NCBI GenBank assembly: GCA_025716815.1
Contig: JAIXMN010000010.1
Span: forward strand, 310,001-374,000
Length of the DNA: 64,000 nt
Direction: 5' to 3'
From: Dichotomocladium elegans
Lineage: Eukaryota; Mucoromycota; Mucoromycetes; Mucorales; Lichtheimiaceae
Position 1 is the first letter of the stretch, and each line of letters starts with the position of its first letter. Position numbers and translations under genes: made by a program. Of the stretch, positions 1 through 10,716 are shown in pieces. The notes under the pieces were generated by a model. The model was not told where the DNA came from. It ran no database searches and saw nothing but the letters and a program-made list of their open reading frames with translations.

Positions 1-208
1 TGGAACGTGTGCTCAATAAAGCGGTCGCTCTCGCCAGATCGACAAGGTGGCTGCGGCATGAAAAACCCAGAGTGGCTGGGAAAAATGAGGGGGCAAGAAG
101 AAAAAAGAAAAGAGAAAGAGATAAAAATGGGAACAATGGGGTCGACAAAAGTGGAGAAGAAGAAACTATCTAAAGGGGGAGTGGGAGTGACAACGAGAAA
201 AGAGAGGG

Positions 209-3200
209 TTAGGGATCAAGAACGAAATCATCCAGAATTGCTTCGGTTGCATGAACAGGGACAGGACGCTCGAGCCACCGGAGAAGAGATCCGCCGAGAT
301 CGGGGTCTTGAGAGGCGGAGAAATCCTCGCCAAGGTGACACGCCATGTCGACCTCTAAGAGGATCTGGCACACCACTGGCCAGGTGCGTTGCCAGTATTC
401 TATTCGGGAGGTGGAGGTGATCTCAGAGCATGGCAGCTGGTTGAGGACCAATGAGAGCAGATCGCGATGATCATCATCATTGGCAACCCTCAACCAAGCA
501 TGCATGTTGAGGCAGAATATGAGGTGGCGGCGGCTTGTGTGGTCTTGCTTACACCAGCACGGTTTAGGGCGGCCAGGGAGCCAGCCCATACGCCAGCGGA
601 TGCAGCGGCTGCGCTCCTTGTTGGTCATAGGCAGGTGCATGATGGGATCAATGCCGAGGCGCGGGCGGCAGGCGCTCAGGAGGATGGCGCGGGAGGAGGC
701 GAGCTGGTCGATGAGGCGGGCTTGCAAGCAGCTGCGGATGGCACCTTTCAAGTCCTCTCTTGAGGCTTCATGCCTAGGACGAGAAAGAGCCACCCACACC
801 GAAGAGCGATGCAACTTCGGCCAAAGGTGTCTGGGCTGCTTGATGGAAGGAAGGAGGGCGGAGAGGAGGGTGTCGTCCGGCAAGTGGTATGCACGATGTA
901 CAAACTTTGCCTGGAGGATGGCGACGCGGTCGGCCATGTGGGGGAGGCGGGTGAGATGGCGGAAGACTGCAGTGGAGGCGGTCTTGTGTCCCCCAAAGAT
1001 CATGCAGAGGCATTGGTCTTGGGCCCGCTCAAGAGTCTTGATGTCTTGGCGGGTGAGGTTGATCAGCGCCAAACCATATTCCATCTTTGGACGGATAAAT
1101 TGCTGGTAGAGGCGGGTGGCGAGGAGGCGAGGGAATCCGTAAGGGCTGACGCCAATGGCGTTCAGCGTCCGCATTGACGTGAGGGCGGCGGTGGTGTTGT
1201 GGTGGAGGAGGGCTTGATGGTCGATCTGGCCAGCAGACGAAAAGGGAATCCCGAGGTACTTGAAGGAGTGGGATCTCGGGAGCTCTGTACCATAAAGGCA
1301 GAGGGAGGGGCGTTGGGCGGGAGCGTGGGCTGTTTCAAACAGCACCACGCACTTCGTGGGGTTCCACCGGTAGCCGAGCTGTATGCTGTGTTGTTCACAA
1401 GCAGAGAGAAGAGCAGGCATGGTAGACCATGATCCAATGAGGACCACGTCATCTGCGTACAGCAAGCAGTTAATCCGCTCATCACGCACCAAGAAGGCGG
1501 GGGGCATCTGGAAGTCGGCATAGTCGTCGTCCGGAGGAATATCACTTTCTGCAACACGAAGCAATCCTGGGAGGGAATTTATATACACGGAATAAAGAAA
1601 AGGGGAAAGAACAGAGCCCTGCAGCACACCTGTGACCGGTTCGAAGCCCCGTGATACTGTTCCTGACAAAAGAATCTCAACAAAAACATCGTTAAACATA
1701 TTCTGTAGTAGGGTGAGAAGGGCAGGGGAGGCATAGGGTTCTAACTCATCCCAGACAACTGAACGGTCAACAGTGTCGTAAGCAGACTTGATGTCCAAGA
1801 ATGCCAATACAGGAGGGGCGCCGTGGATGTTGGCGTGGAGGGTCGAAAGCTCGTGTAGGCAAAGGGCTTGGTCTAGCGTGCTGCGGTGGTGACGGAAACC
1901 GCCCTGGGCGATATCCAGGTTGGGATATGCCATCTCGAGGGGATCCATGAGACAAATCTCAAGAAGTTTGCGGAGAACTGAGGTCAAGCAGATAGGCCGG
2001 AAGTTGCCGGGGTCGGTTGTGGGGCCCTTCTTGTACAGGGGAATTGCTTGGGCAAGACGCCAAGCTGATGGAGTGGTACCCCACCGCCAACAAAGCTCAA
2101 AGAGCAATGTCAGCGTGGGGGCGAGGACACCAGACAGAGGGACGAGCATCTCGGCGCGCAGGTGGTCAGCCCCGGGGGCTTTACGTGGAGGCAGGCGGCT
2201 GAGTGCGTCTTCGACAGCAGGAATCGTGAACGGGCAATCGTCGGTAAAAGGTGGGGTCGTGGCAGCGGGCAAGGGATCTTCATCAATCGGCGGCCGAGAA
2301 GATGACCAGCATAGACCTGACCAAGATGGTCGGCCATCCGATCGGCAGCCACCTGCGGACCGCGAGGATCCACAAAGGTGGGATTGAGCCGTCGGTTACG
2401 TCTGATTTTGGAGATGGTCGCGGTAGCTTTGCTGAAATCACCAGCAGCTAACCGGTCACAGAACTCACGCCACGTCTGACGACGACGCTGCTGGAGGGCG
2501 CGGCGGGCAAGGGCAGCAGCTTCTTGATAGGCAACCCATCGCGAAAGCTTACTAACACCATCCCGAGCACGGCGCCATTGGCGATAACATCTTTCACGGT
2601 TGTCCATGGCTTCTTCGAGGGCGCGGGACCAGAACCACTTGCAGGATCTGCGGGGCGGCGGGCGGGATCCGAGGCTGCTATCCAGGGCTTGGTAGATCGC
2701 CTCACACAGCTGGTCATGGAGTTGATCAAAATCGGGACGAAGATGATCTTCTCTAACTAGATCCGTCAGAGAATCAAGCAGAGGCTGGTTGAGCTCGGTG
2801 AAGAGCTGCACATAATGTGCAGTCTTCTTTGAATCTTCCAGCTTGCTTAAATTCCAAAGACGTCTAGTGTGCTGATTAGAGGGGGGTGGCTCGGTGGTGG
2901 GTGCTGCAAAGGTGAGATGCACCATCTTGTGATCGGAACCAATCGATAAGTCGTCCCGGACGTCGAGATGCGGGTCGACAAGAGGTGCGGAGCTCAGGAA
3001 CCAGTCGATGATGCTGGATCCCCGGAGTCGGAGATAGGTTGGCATACCAAAGGCGAGGGAGGCATTCCAATGGTAGAGGCCGTTGGCTTGGATCCACTCT
3101 AAGAAGAGGGTGCCGCGTCGGGTGAGTACATGATCACCAACAAATCGGCCAATGCGGGCATTGAAGTCGCCGCAGAAGATGGTGTTGGATGTGTTGGGCC

Positions 3201-3577
3201 ATGTGAGTGGTAGGTTGGCAAGGACGTCGAGGGCTTCGTTATCTGGGAGGAGGGCGGGAGGTAGAGACAATGGATAAGTGTATCACAAAAAGACAGGAGA
3301 GGACATAAGGCGAGTCGGAAGGGATGAAAGTTACTGGGTAGGGGCAGTCGGGATTTACTAAAAGCGAAATACCCATGCTGCCTACGAATGCGTTTTCAAG
3401 GCGGCGACCATAGACATGGTGCTGTTGCCAGGATGTGGGATATGAATGAGGGGAAAGGAGCCAAGTTTCGGTGATAAAGAGAAGGGATGTAGAAGGAGTG
3501 TATGTTAGGATGTTTTCAATAAGATGCCGTTGTAAGCCATTGGCATTCCAAATAGTAATAGTTATGTTTTTTAACAT
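209..3577 (-). pseudogene. LINE ORF2 (endonuclease-reverse transcriptase), frameshifted
   Basis: Corresponds to the 1,123-aa ORF2 of copy 2. The AP-type endonuclease start is readable from 3577, and the reverse transcriptase with its YADD catalytic motif and the C-terminal Cys/His finger are readable down to 209. Comparison with copy 2 shows single-base losses near 3287 (a run of five A where copy 2 has six), near 3257 (a G in a G-rich run) and near 2293 (an A lost from GGCGGACCG). Each shifts the frame, splitting the gene into three blocks. No full-length product is expected. The reading frames are otherwise conserved, so inactivation looks recent. Confidence 0.9.
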
Positions 3578-3579
3578 AA

Positions 3580-4983
3580 TTATTGACGATCGGGGTTGGG
3601 GGTGGTGCGAGATGAAGATGAGCCAGAGACAGACATGAGTTCGTCGTCAATGGGTGTGGAGCTGTTTTGTGTGCCCTCGACGTCAACGTTCATCGGGGCT
3701 TCGGTGACAAAAGGATTGGCGGTGGTTGCGGCAGTGGTGCGTTTTGTGTTGGGGGCGGACAGGATTTCTTGAAGATCTACAGGGGTAAACCATCCGTTAG
3801 CAGTGAAGGCTCTGGCAACGGCGTACTTAACTGGCGCGCGAATGAAATCGACGGCCTTAAGAAGCCGTTGCTTGTGTAGTTCGGCGGCCTTTTCGCGACG
3901 CTCCTCCTCAGAGAGTGCCGCGAATTTGGGGTCACGGAGGTGCTTTGGATCACGAGGATCAAAGTCCTCTATCACCGGGATCCGGTGCTTGGCCAGCAAG
4001 GCAATAAACTCCTCCACATAATCATTGTGGAGAAGGATAGCCACTACCTGTCGGTCAGGGTAATGCACATCCAAAAGACGTGCATTATCACATCCAAGTT
4101 GACGTAGACGTGCGCGGAGATCCTTGGTCGGGAGACGGAACTTGCTGGGGAGGTACACGTACCGGAAACCTTGGTCGCCAGAGACAAAACCAAATACCCG
4201 CGAGAGTGCAGCAGCGCGGCGGGGGGTCAGGATCCGTTTGGACTTTTTCGTGGGGGAGGGCGAGCCGTTCTGCACACGGTCTGCCCATGTGAGTGGCGTG
4301 GGTTCGGCGGTGGCGTACTTTGAGGCGGCGGTGCCAGTAGGAGCATCTAAGGGCACTTTAACGTGCAGGCCGACCTCATCTTGAGACTGCACGCCTAATT
4401 GGCGCTGCAGAGCAGCGATCGTGTTCTCCGCAGCAGCGAGCTTGTCCTTTAATTGCTGATTTTCAGCAAGGAGCGACTCGAGCTGGTCGACGCGGTGGCG
4501 GGTGGCATTGAGCTCTTCCATGATTTTATGCATAAAGTCTGGAAGGGCTTCATGGTGTTCGAAAACAAGAGGGGCAGACACGGCAGCAGGTGGTACCATG
4601 GTAGGATCGTCCATGGCCATTTGGTTACTGGAAGGCGTGTGGACAGGCACCGGAGCAGGCAAAGGGGCAGGCACAGGGGCGGGCACGGGCTCCAGTGGGG
4701 CACTGGGAGCTTCAGCAGCTACATGCGCAGCGAGTAGCTTTTCCATGGCAGAGAAAGTGTAAGTGGTGCCGCACTTACACTTGTATTGTGGCCGAGGGGG
4801 GGTTGCCTTGTTACTGCCGTTCTTGCAAATCCCATTGGGGAGCCGGCACGTGGGGCAGACGAGTTCCTTGCGCACTTTGCGGAAAAGGGCCTCGTGTTCT
4901 ACAACCATAGTTGCAGCGGGAGAAAAATTTTTGGCTTTTTGCACAGCCGTTGCAGTTACTTTTTCTTTTGACGCAGCCCCCAT
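3580..4983 (-). CDS. LINE ORF1 protein, copy 1
   Basis: Predicted 467-aa nucleic-acid-binding ORF1 protein. I chose the ATG at 4983 because it is the first ATG in frame within the element and has a good context (G at -3, G at +4). An in-frame TGA at 5140-5142, where copy 2 has CGA, lies upstream and so would not matter. A zinc-ribbon-like Cys-x2-Cys ... Cys-x-Cys segment lies near residues 45-75. A Pro/Ala-rich linker, a leucine-rich coiled coil and a basic C-terminal domain resembling an RNA-recognition fold follow. The stop TAA is two bases before the ORF2 ATG. The protein is intact although its partner ORF2 is broken. Confidence 0.75.
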   Translation of the reverse strand: MGAASKEKVTATAVQKAKNFSPAATMVVEHEALFRKVRKELVCPTCRLPNGICKNGSNKATPPRPQYKCKCGTTYTFSAMEKLLAAHVAAEAPSAPLEPVPAPVPAPLPAPVPVHTPSSNQMAMDDPTMVPPAAVSAPLVFEHHEALPDFMHKIMEELNATRHRVDQLESLLAENQQLKDKLAAAENTIAALQRQLGVQSQDEVGLHVKVPLDAPTGTAASKYATAEPTPLTWADRVQNGSPSPTKKSKRILTPRRAAALSRVFGFVSGDQGFRYVYLPSKFRLPTKDLRARLRQLGCDNARLLDVHYPDRQVVAILLHNDYVEEFIALLAKHRIPVIEDFDPRDPKHLRDPKFAALSEEERREKAAELHKQRLLKAVDFIRAPVKYAVARAFTANGWFTPVDLQEILSAPNTKRTTAATTANPFVTEAPMNVDVEGTQNSSTPIDDELMSVSGSSSSRTTPNPDRQ

Positions 4984-5333
4984 TTCAAAGGTAAACTGGA
5001 ACTCGGTCTGGGACTGCAATGTCGGGGATCGAGTAGCCGAGACGCGGTTCTTCTTAATCTCGGGGAGATGTGAAGGGCGGACTGAGGTGGTCGACAAACG
5101 GCGTTTACTGATTCCGCTGGTGATGGGGATGCGCGATGTTCAGGAGTTGTGCAAAGTCGAAGGGGCGGCCGATTGGACTTGGGATGTTCCTTCTGGTGAT
5201 CGCGATGGGGATTCCTGCGCTATGGGGTGCACGTTTGGAGGTGTTGGTGGTGGTGTTTGAGATGTTATTGTTGCTGACGTCAGGGGTAAACTATTAGCCG
5301 CCGTAAAAAGTGTACGGCGAGTGAAAGAGAAGC

Positions 5334-5348
5334 GATTCCTTGGTGTAG
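5334..5348 (+). repeat. 15-bp target-site duplication: 5' end of tRNA-Val
   Basis: GATTCCTTGGTGTAG sits between the 5' end of LINE copy 1 and the 3' end of LINE copy 2, and recurs as nucleotides 1-15 of the intact tRNA-Val gene at 10717-10731. It is therefore the duplication made when copy 2 inserted. Its right edge is exact; its left edge cannot be fixed because both LINE copies share the same 5' sequence. Confidence 0.85.
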
Positions 5349-5588
5349 ACAAACAGTTTATTTGGAAAGAGAAGGCGGTATGGAACGTGTGCTCAATAAA
5401 GCGGTCGCTCTCGCCAGATCGACAAGGTGGCTGCGGCATGAAAAACCCAGAGTGGCTGGGAAAAATGAAGGGGCAAGAAGAAAAAAGAAAAGAGAAAGAG
5501 ATAAAAATGGGAACAATGGGGTCGACAAAAGTGGAGAAGAAGAAACTATCTAAAGGGGGAGTGGGAGTGACAACGAGAAAAGAGAGGG

Positions 5589-8500
5589 TTAGGGATCAAG
5601 AACGAAATCATCCAGGATTGCTTCGGTTGCATGAACAGGGACAGGACGCTCGAGCCACCGGAGAAGAGATCCGCCGAGGTCGGGGTCTTGCGAGGCGGAG
5701 AAATCCTCATCAAGGTGACACGCCATGTCGACCTCTAGGAGGATCTGGCACACCACTGGCCAGGTGCGTTGCCAGTATTTGATGCGGGAGGAGGAGGTGA
5801 TCTCAGAGCATGGCAGCTGGTTGAGGACCAATGAGAGCGGATCGCGATGATCATCATCATTGGCGACCCTCAACCGAGCGTGCATGTTGAGGCAGAAAAT
5901 GAGGTGACGGCGGCTTGTGTGATCATGCTTACACCAGCATGGTTTAGGGCGGCCAGGGAGCCAGCCCATACGCCAGCGGATGCAGCGGCTGCGTTCCTTG
6001 TTCGTCATCGGCAAGTACATGACCGGGTCAATGCCAAGGCGTGGACGGCATGCGCTTAGGAGGATGGCGCGGGAGGAAGCGAGCTGGTCGGCGAGGCGGT
6101 CTTGCAAACAGCTGCGGATGGCACCTTTCAAGTCCACTCTTGAGGCTTGATGCCTAGGACGAGAAAGGGCCACCCACACCGAAGAGCGATGCAACTTCGG
6201 CCAAAGGTGTCTGGGCTGCTTGATGGAAGGGAGGAGTGCGGAAAGGAGGGTGTCGTCAGGCAAGTTGTATGCACGGTGCACAAATTTGGCCTGGAGGATG
6301 GCAACTCGGTCGACCATGTGGGGAAGGCGGGTGAGGTGGCGGAAGACGGCAGTGGAGGCGGTCTTGTGTCCCCCAAATATCATGCGAAGGCATTGATCTT
6401 GGGCGCGCTCAAGAGTTTTGAGGTCTTGGCGGGTGAGGTTGATCAGCGCGAGGCCGTATTCCATCTTTGGCCGTATAAATTGCTGGTACATACGGGTGGC
6501 GAGGAGGCGAGGGAAGCCATACGGGCTGACGCCAATGGCGTGCAGCATCCGCATGCTCGTGAGGGCGGCAGTGGTATTGAGGTGAAGGAGGGCTTGGTGA
6601 TCGATCTGGCCAGCAGATGAAAAGGGAATCCCAAGGTACTTGAAGGAGGGCGATCGCGGGAGGTCGGTGCCATACAAGCATAGGGATGGGCGTTGGGTTG
6701 GGGCGTGGGCAGAGTCGAACAGCACCGCGCACTTGGCGGGATTCCAGCGATACCCGAGCTGAATGCTGTGTCGCTCGCATGCAGACAGAAGAGCAGGCAT
6801 GGTAGACCATGATCCAATGAGGACCACGTCATCAGCGTAGAGCAGGCAATTAATCCGTTCGCCACGCACCAAGAAGTTGGGGGGCTCCTGAAAATCGGCA
6901 TATGCGTCGTCGGGAGGAATATCCTGTTCTGCAACACGAAGCAATCCTGGGAGGGAATTGATGTATATGGAGTAGAGGAAGGGGGAGAGAACAGAGCCTT
7001 GTAGCACACCTGTGACTGGTTCGAAGCGCCGTGACACAGTTCCTGTCAATAAAATCTCAATAGAAACATCATTAAACATGTGCTGTAAAAGAGTGAGGAG
7101 GGCAGGGGAGGCGTATGGTTCTAACTCATTCCAGACTACAGAACGGTCGACTGTGTCATAGGCGGACTTAATGTCGAGGAAGGCTAGGACGGGAGGCGTG
7201 CCGTGGGTGGTGGTGTGCATGGTGGATAGCTCGTGCAGGCAGAGGGCTTGGTCGAGCGTGCTGCGGTGGTGTCGAAACCCACCCTGGGCGATATCCAAGA
7301 TAGGATATGCAGCCTCAAGGGGGTTCATGAGGCAAAGCTCGAGCAGCTTTCGGAGCACCGAAGTCAAGCAGATCGGTCGGAAGTTGGCGGGGTCTGTTGT
7401 GGGTCCCTTCTTGTAAACGGGGATGGCTTGAGCCAGACGCCAAGCAGCTGGAGTTGTACCCCATCGCCAACAAAGTTCAAAGAACAGTGTCAACGTGGGG
7501 ACAAGGGCACCAGACAGAGGGACGAGCATCTCGGCGCGCAGATGGTCGGCACCAGGGGCTTTGCGGGGAGGTAGGCGGCCAATAGCGTCCTCGACAACAG
7601 GAATCGTGAACGGGCAATCGTCTGTAAATGGTGGAGTCACGGCCGCGGGCGAGGGATCTTCATCAATCGGCGGACCGAGAAGGTGACCAGCATAGACCTG
7701 ACCAAGATGGTCGGCCATCCGATCGGCAGCCACCTGCGGACCGCGAGGATCCACAAAGGTGGGATTGAGCCGTCGGTTACGTCTGATTTTGGAGATGGTC
7801 GCGGTAGCTTTGCTGAAATCACCAGCAGCTAACCGGTCACAGAACTCGCGCCACGTCTGACGACGACGCTGCTGGATGGCGCGACGGGCAAGGGCAGCAG
7901 CTTCTTGATAGGCAACCCATCGCGAGAGCTTACTAACACCGTCCCGAGCACGACGCCATTGGCGATAGCATTTCTCGCGGCGGTCGATGGCTTCTTCGAG
8001 AGCAGGGGACCAGAACCACTTGCAGGTGCGGCGGGGAGGCGGGCGGGATCCAAGGCTGCTATCCAGGGCTTGATAGATCGATTCGCACAGTTGGTCATGG
8101 AGTCGATCAAAATCGGGACGCGATTGATCTTCTCTAACTAGAGCCGTTAGAGAATCAAATAGGGGCTGGTTGAGCTCAGTGAAGAGCTGCACATACTGTG
8201 CAGTCTTCTCTGGGTCAGCCAGCTTACTTAATTTCCATAGGCGTCTAGTGTGCTTATTCGGCGGGGTTGGCTGGGTGGCGGGCGCAGCGAAGGTGAGATG
8301 CACCATCTTGTGATCGGAGCCGAGGGACAGATCGTCCCTGACTGTTAGTTGCGGGTCGACAAGAGGTGCAGAGCTCAGGAACCAGTCGATGATGCTAGTT
8401 CCCCGGAGTCGGACGTATGTGGGCATACCAAAGGCAAGGGAGGCATTCCAATGGTAGAGGCCGGTAGCTTGAATCCATTCGAGAAAGAGGGTGCCGCGTC

Positions 8501-8960
8501 GGGTGAGTACATGGTCACCAACAAATCGGCCAATGCGGGCATTGAAGTCGCCGCAGAAGATGGTGTTGGATGTGTTGGGCCATGTGAGTGGTAGGTTGGC
8601 AAGGACGTCGAGGGCTTCGTTATCTGGGAGGGAGGGCGGGAGGTAGAGACAATGGATGAGAGTATCACAAAAAAGACAGGAGAGTACATAAGGTGAGTCG
8701 GAAGGGATGGAAGTTACTTGGTAGGGGCAGTCGGGATTTACTAAAAGCGAAATACCCATGCTGCCTACGAATGCGTTTTCAAGGCGGCGACCATAGACAT
8801 GGTGCTGTTGCCAGGATGTGGGATATGAATGAGGGGAAAGGAGCCAAGTTTCGGTGATAAAGAGAAGGGATGTAGAAGGAGTGTATGTTAGGATGTTTTC
8901 AATAAGATGCCGTTGTAAGCCATTGGCATTCCAAATAGTAATAGTTATGTTTTTTAACAT
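5589..8960 (-). CDS. LINE ORF2: AP endonuclease-reverse transcriptase
   Basis: 1,123-aa protein. It nicks target DNA and reverse-transcribes the LINE RNA at the nick (target-primed reverse transcription). The N-terminal AP-type endonuclease (about residues 1-235) shows WNANGL, FITETWL, GDFNARIG and SDHKMV motifs. The reverse transcriptase (about 450-800) shows RKAPGAD, FLDIKSAYDTVDR, LQGSVLSPFLY and YADD at residues 708-711. A C-terminal Cys/His finger (WCKHDH ... HLIFC) lies near residue 1030. I see no RNase H domain. The start ATG lies 2 nt after the ORF1 stop, suggesting termination-reinitiation. Endonuclease specificity presumably explains insertion in tRNA-Val. Confidence 0.93.
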   Translation of the reverse strand: MLKNITITIWNANGLQRHLIENILTYTPSTSLLFITETWLLSPHSYPTSWQQHHVYGRRLENAFVGSMGISLLVNPDCPYQVTSIPSDSPYVLSCLFCDTLIHCLYLPPSLPDNEALDVLANLPLTWPNTSNTIFCGDFNARIGRFVGDHVLTRRGTLFLEWIQATGLYHWNASLAFGMPTYVRLRGTSIIDWFLSSAPLVDPQLTVRDDLSLGSDHKMVHLTFAAPATQPTPPNKHTRRLWKLSKLADPEKTAQYVQLFTELNQPLFDSLTALVREDQSRPDFDRLHDQLCESIYQALDSSLGSRPPPRRTCKWFWSPALEEAIDRREKCYRQWRRARDGVSKLSRWVAYQEAAALARRAIQQRRRQTWREFCDRLAAGDFSKATATISKIRRNRRLNPTFVDPRGPQVAADRMADHLGQVYAGHLLGPPIDEDPSPAAVTPPFTDDCPFTIPVVEDAIGRLPPRKAPGADHLRAEMLVPLSGALVPTLTLFFELCWRWGTTPAAWRLAQAIPVYKKGPTTDPANFRPICLTSVLRKLLELCLMNPLEAAYPILDIAQGGFRHHRSTLDQALCLHELSTMHTTTHGTPPVLAFLDIKSAYDTVDRSVVWNELEPYASPALLTLLQHMFNDVSIEILLTGTVSRRFEPVTGVLQGSVLSPFLYSIYINSLPGLLRVAEQDIPPDDAYADFQEPPNFLVRGERINCLLYADDVVLIGSWSTMPALLSACERHSIQLGYRWNPAKCAVLFDSAHAPTQRPSLCLYGTDLPRSPSFKYLGIPFSSAGQIDHQALLHLNTTAALTSMRMLHAIGVSPYGFPRLLATRMYQQFIRPKMEYGLALINLTRQDLKTLERAQDQCLRMIFGGHKTASTAVFRHLTRLPHMVDRVAILQAKFVHRAYNLPDDTLLSALLPSIKQPRHLWPKLHRSSVWVALSRPRHQASRVDLKGAIRSCLQDRLADQLASSRAILLSACRPRLGIDPVMYLPMTNKERSRCIRWRMGWLPGRPKPCWCKHDHTSRRHLIFCLNMHARLRVANDDDHRDPLSLVLNQLPCSEITSSSRIKYWQRTWPVVCQILLEVDMACHLDEDFSASQDPDLGGSLLRWLERPVPVHATEAILDDFVLDP

Positions 8961-8962
8961 AA

Positions 8963-10366
8963 TTATTGACTATCGGGGTTGGGGGTGGTGCGAGATGAAG
9001 ATGAGCCAGAGACAGACATGAGTTCGTCGTCAATGGGTGTGGAGCTGTTTTGTGTGCCCTCGACGTCAACGTTCATCGGGGCTTCGGTGACAAAAGGATT
9101 GGCGGTGGTCGCGGCAGTGGTGCGTTTTGTGTTGGGGGCGGACAGGATTTCTTGAAGATCTACATGGGTAAACCATCCGTTAGCAGTGAAGGCTCTGGCA
9201 ACGGCGTACTTAACTGGCGCGCGAATGAAATCGACGGCCTTAAGAAGCCGTTGCTTGTGTAGTTCGGCGGCCTTTTCGCGACGCTCCTCCTCAGAGAGTG
9301 CCGCGAATTTGGGGTCACGGAGGTGCTTTGGATCACGAGGATCAAAGTCCTCTATCACCGGGATCCGGTGCTTGGCCAGTAATGTGGTAAACTCCTTCAC
9401 ATAGTCATTATGAAGGAGGATAGCCACTACCTGTCGATCGGGGTAATGCACATCTAAAATCCGTGCATTGTCAAAGCCGAGTTTGCGCAGACGGGTACGG
9501 AGCTCCTTGGTCGGCAGGCGGAATTTGCTCGGAATATATATATATTTGAAGCCTTGCTCGCCCGAAGCAAAGCTTAATACACGCGAGATGGCAGCAGCGC
9601 GGCGGGGGGACAGGATCCGTTTGTTCTTCGTTGCGTGTGGGGACTTGGCTTTTTGCACACGATCCGCCCAGGTGAGTGGCGCAGGGGCAGAAGTAGCTTC
9701 GGTGGTGGGTGCGGCGGTGGCGTACCGAGATGCCGCGGTGCCAGTCGGTGCATCCAAGGGGTTTTTGACGAGCATGTCGTCATTGTCGTTGGCCTGAGCG
9801 TCCAGTTTATGCTGCAGTGCAGCTATCGTAGCCTCCGCATTGGCGAGTTGGTTCTTCAACTGCTGGTTCTCAGCAAGCAGGGATTCAAGCTGGTCCACCC
9901 GACGGCGGGTGGTATTAAGCTCCTCCATGATTTTTTGCATGAAGTCGGGGAGGGCTTCATGGTGCTCAAAGATGAGCGGGGCCGAGTTTGTGGCCGAGGT
10001 CTCCAAGGTGGATTCGATGGTATCCATCGCGTTGCTGGGAGGTGGGAGGGCAGGCGCGGGGGCCGGAATCGACTCCAACGAGGTGCAGGCTGGGGCAGAC
10101 GTGGCATGGGCTGCAAGCAGCTTCTCCATAGCCTGGAACGTGTAGGTCGTGTTGCACTTACACTTGTACTGCGGGCGCGGGGGAGTGGTTTTGCTGCTGC
10201 CGTTCTTCCGTATCCCATTGGGGAGGCGGCACACGGGGCAGACGAGTTCCTGGCGTATTTTTCGGAAAAGGGCCTCGTGTTCTACAACCATAGTTGCAGC
10301 GGGAGAAAAATTTTTGGCTTTTTGCACAGCCGTTGCAGTTACTTTTTCTTTTGACGCAGCCCCCAT
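8963..10366 (-). CDS. LINE ORF1 protein (zinc ribbon, coiled coil)
   Basis: 467 aa from the first in-frame ATG at 10366. The frame stays open further upstream, but only through GTG and TTG codons. The N-terminal third has a CPVC ... CKC pattern with a KNG and QYKCKC context like the zinc ribbons of some bacterial transposases. A Pro/Ala linker, a heptad-like coiled coil (LESLLAENQQLKNQL) and a basic C-terminal half follow. The usual ORF1 role is binding LINE RNA and forming the particle; that role is inferred. It ends TAA, then TT, then the ORF2 ATG. It differs from copy 1 mainly in the linker and coiled-coil region. Confidence 0.85.
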   Translation of the reverse strand: MGAASKEKVTATAVQKAKNFSPAATMVVEHEALFRKIRQELVCPVCRLPNGIRKNGSSKTTPPRPQYKCKCNTTYTFQAMEKLLAAHATSAPACTSLESIPAPAPALPPPSNAMDTIESTLETSATNSAPLIFEHHEALPDFMQKIMEELNTTRRRVDQLESLLAENQQLKNQLANAEATIAALQHKLDAQANDNDDMLVKNPLDAPTGTAASRYATAAPTTEATSAPAPLTWADRVQKAKSPHATKNKRILSPRRAAAISRVLSFASGEQGFKYIYIPSKFRLPTKELRTRLRKLGFDNARILDVHYPDRQVVAILLHNDYVKEFTTLLAKHRIPVIEDFDPRDPKHLRDPKFAALSEEERREKAAELHKQRLLKAVDFIRAPVKYAVARAFTANGWFTHVDLQEILSAPNTKRTTAATTANPFVTEAPMNVDVEGTQNSSTPIDDELMSVSGSSSSRTTPNPDSQ

Positions 10367-10716
10367 TTCAAAGGTAAACTGGAACTCGGTCTGGGACTGC
10401 AATGTCGGGGATCGAGTAGCCGAGACGCGGTTCTTTTTAATCTCGGGGAGATGTGAAGGGCGGACTGAGGTGGTCGACAAACGGCGTTTACTGATTCCGC
10501 TGGTGATGGGGATGCGCGATGTTCGGGAGTTGTGCAAAGTCGAAGGGGCGGCCGATTGGACTTGGGATGTTCCTTCTGGTGATCGCGATGGGGATTCCTG
10601 CGCTATGGGGTGCACGTTTGGAGGTGTTGGTGGTGGTGTTTGAGATGATATTGTTGCTGACGTCAGGGGTAAACTATTAGCCGCCGTAAAAAGTATACGG
10701 CGAGTGAAAGAGAAGC

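Larger units (their letters stand above)
1..5333 (-). mobile_element. LINE (non-LTR retrotransposon), copy 1, decayed
   Basis: Minus-strand LINE with the order ORF1 (right) then ORF2 (left). Its first window base corresponds to position 5381 of copy 2, so only about 32 bp of the 3' end lie outside the window. The 5' end is next to a 15-bp piece of tRNA-Val sequence at 5334. ORF2 has three 1-bp deletions relative to copy 2, so this copy is dead. Identity to copy 2 is patchy: the 3' end, the 2290-2530 block and 3120-4010 are nearly identical, while intervening blocks differ visibly. Confidence 0.9.
5349..10716 (-). mobile_element. LINE, copy 2, full length with open ORFs
   Basis: Complete minus-strand LINE of about 5.37 kb between two copies of the 15-bp tRNA-Val duplication. 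The 3' end reads AATAAA shortly before the junction and has no poly(A) tail. Both ORFs are open. The 5' leader upstream of the ORF1 ATG is about 350 nt. It could be an active element, which is inference from open frames only. Confidence 0.9.

Noticed and set aside
467..1557. Several plus- and minus-strand frames inside LINE ORF2
   Set aside because: Shadows of the ORF2 pseudogene; the same shadows recur in copy 2.
9990..10615. Upstream extension of LINE ORF1 to 10615 or beyond
   Set aside because: The frame is open but begins only at GTG/TTG codons; copy 1 has an in-frame TGA there. The first ATG is 10366.
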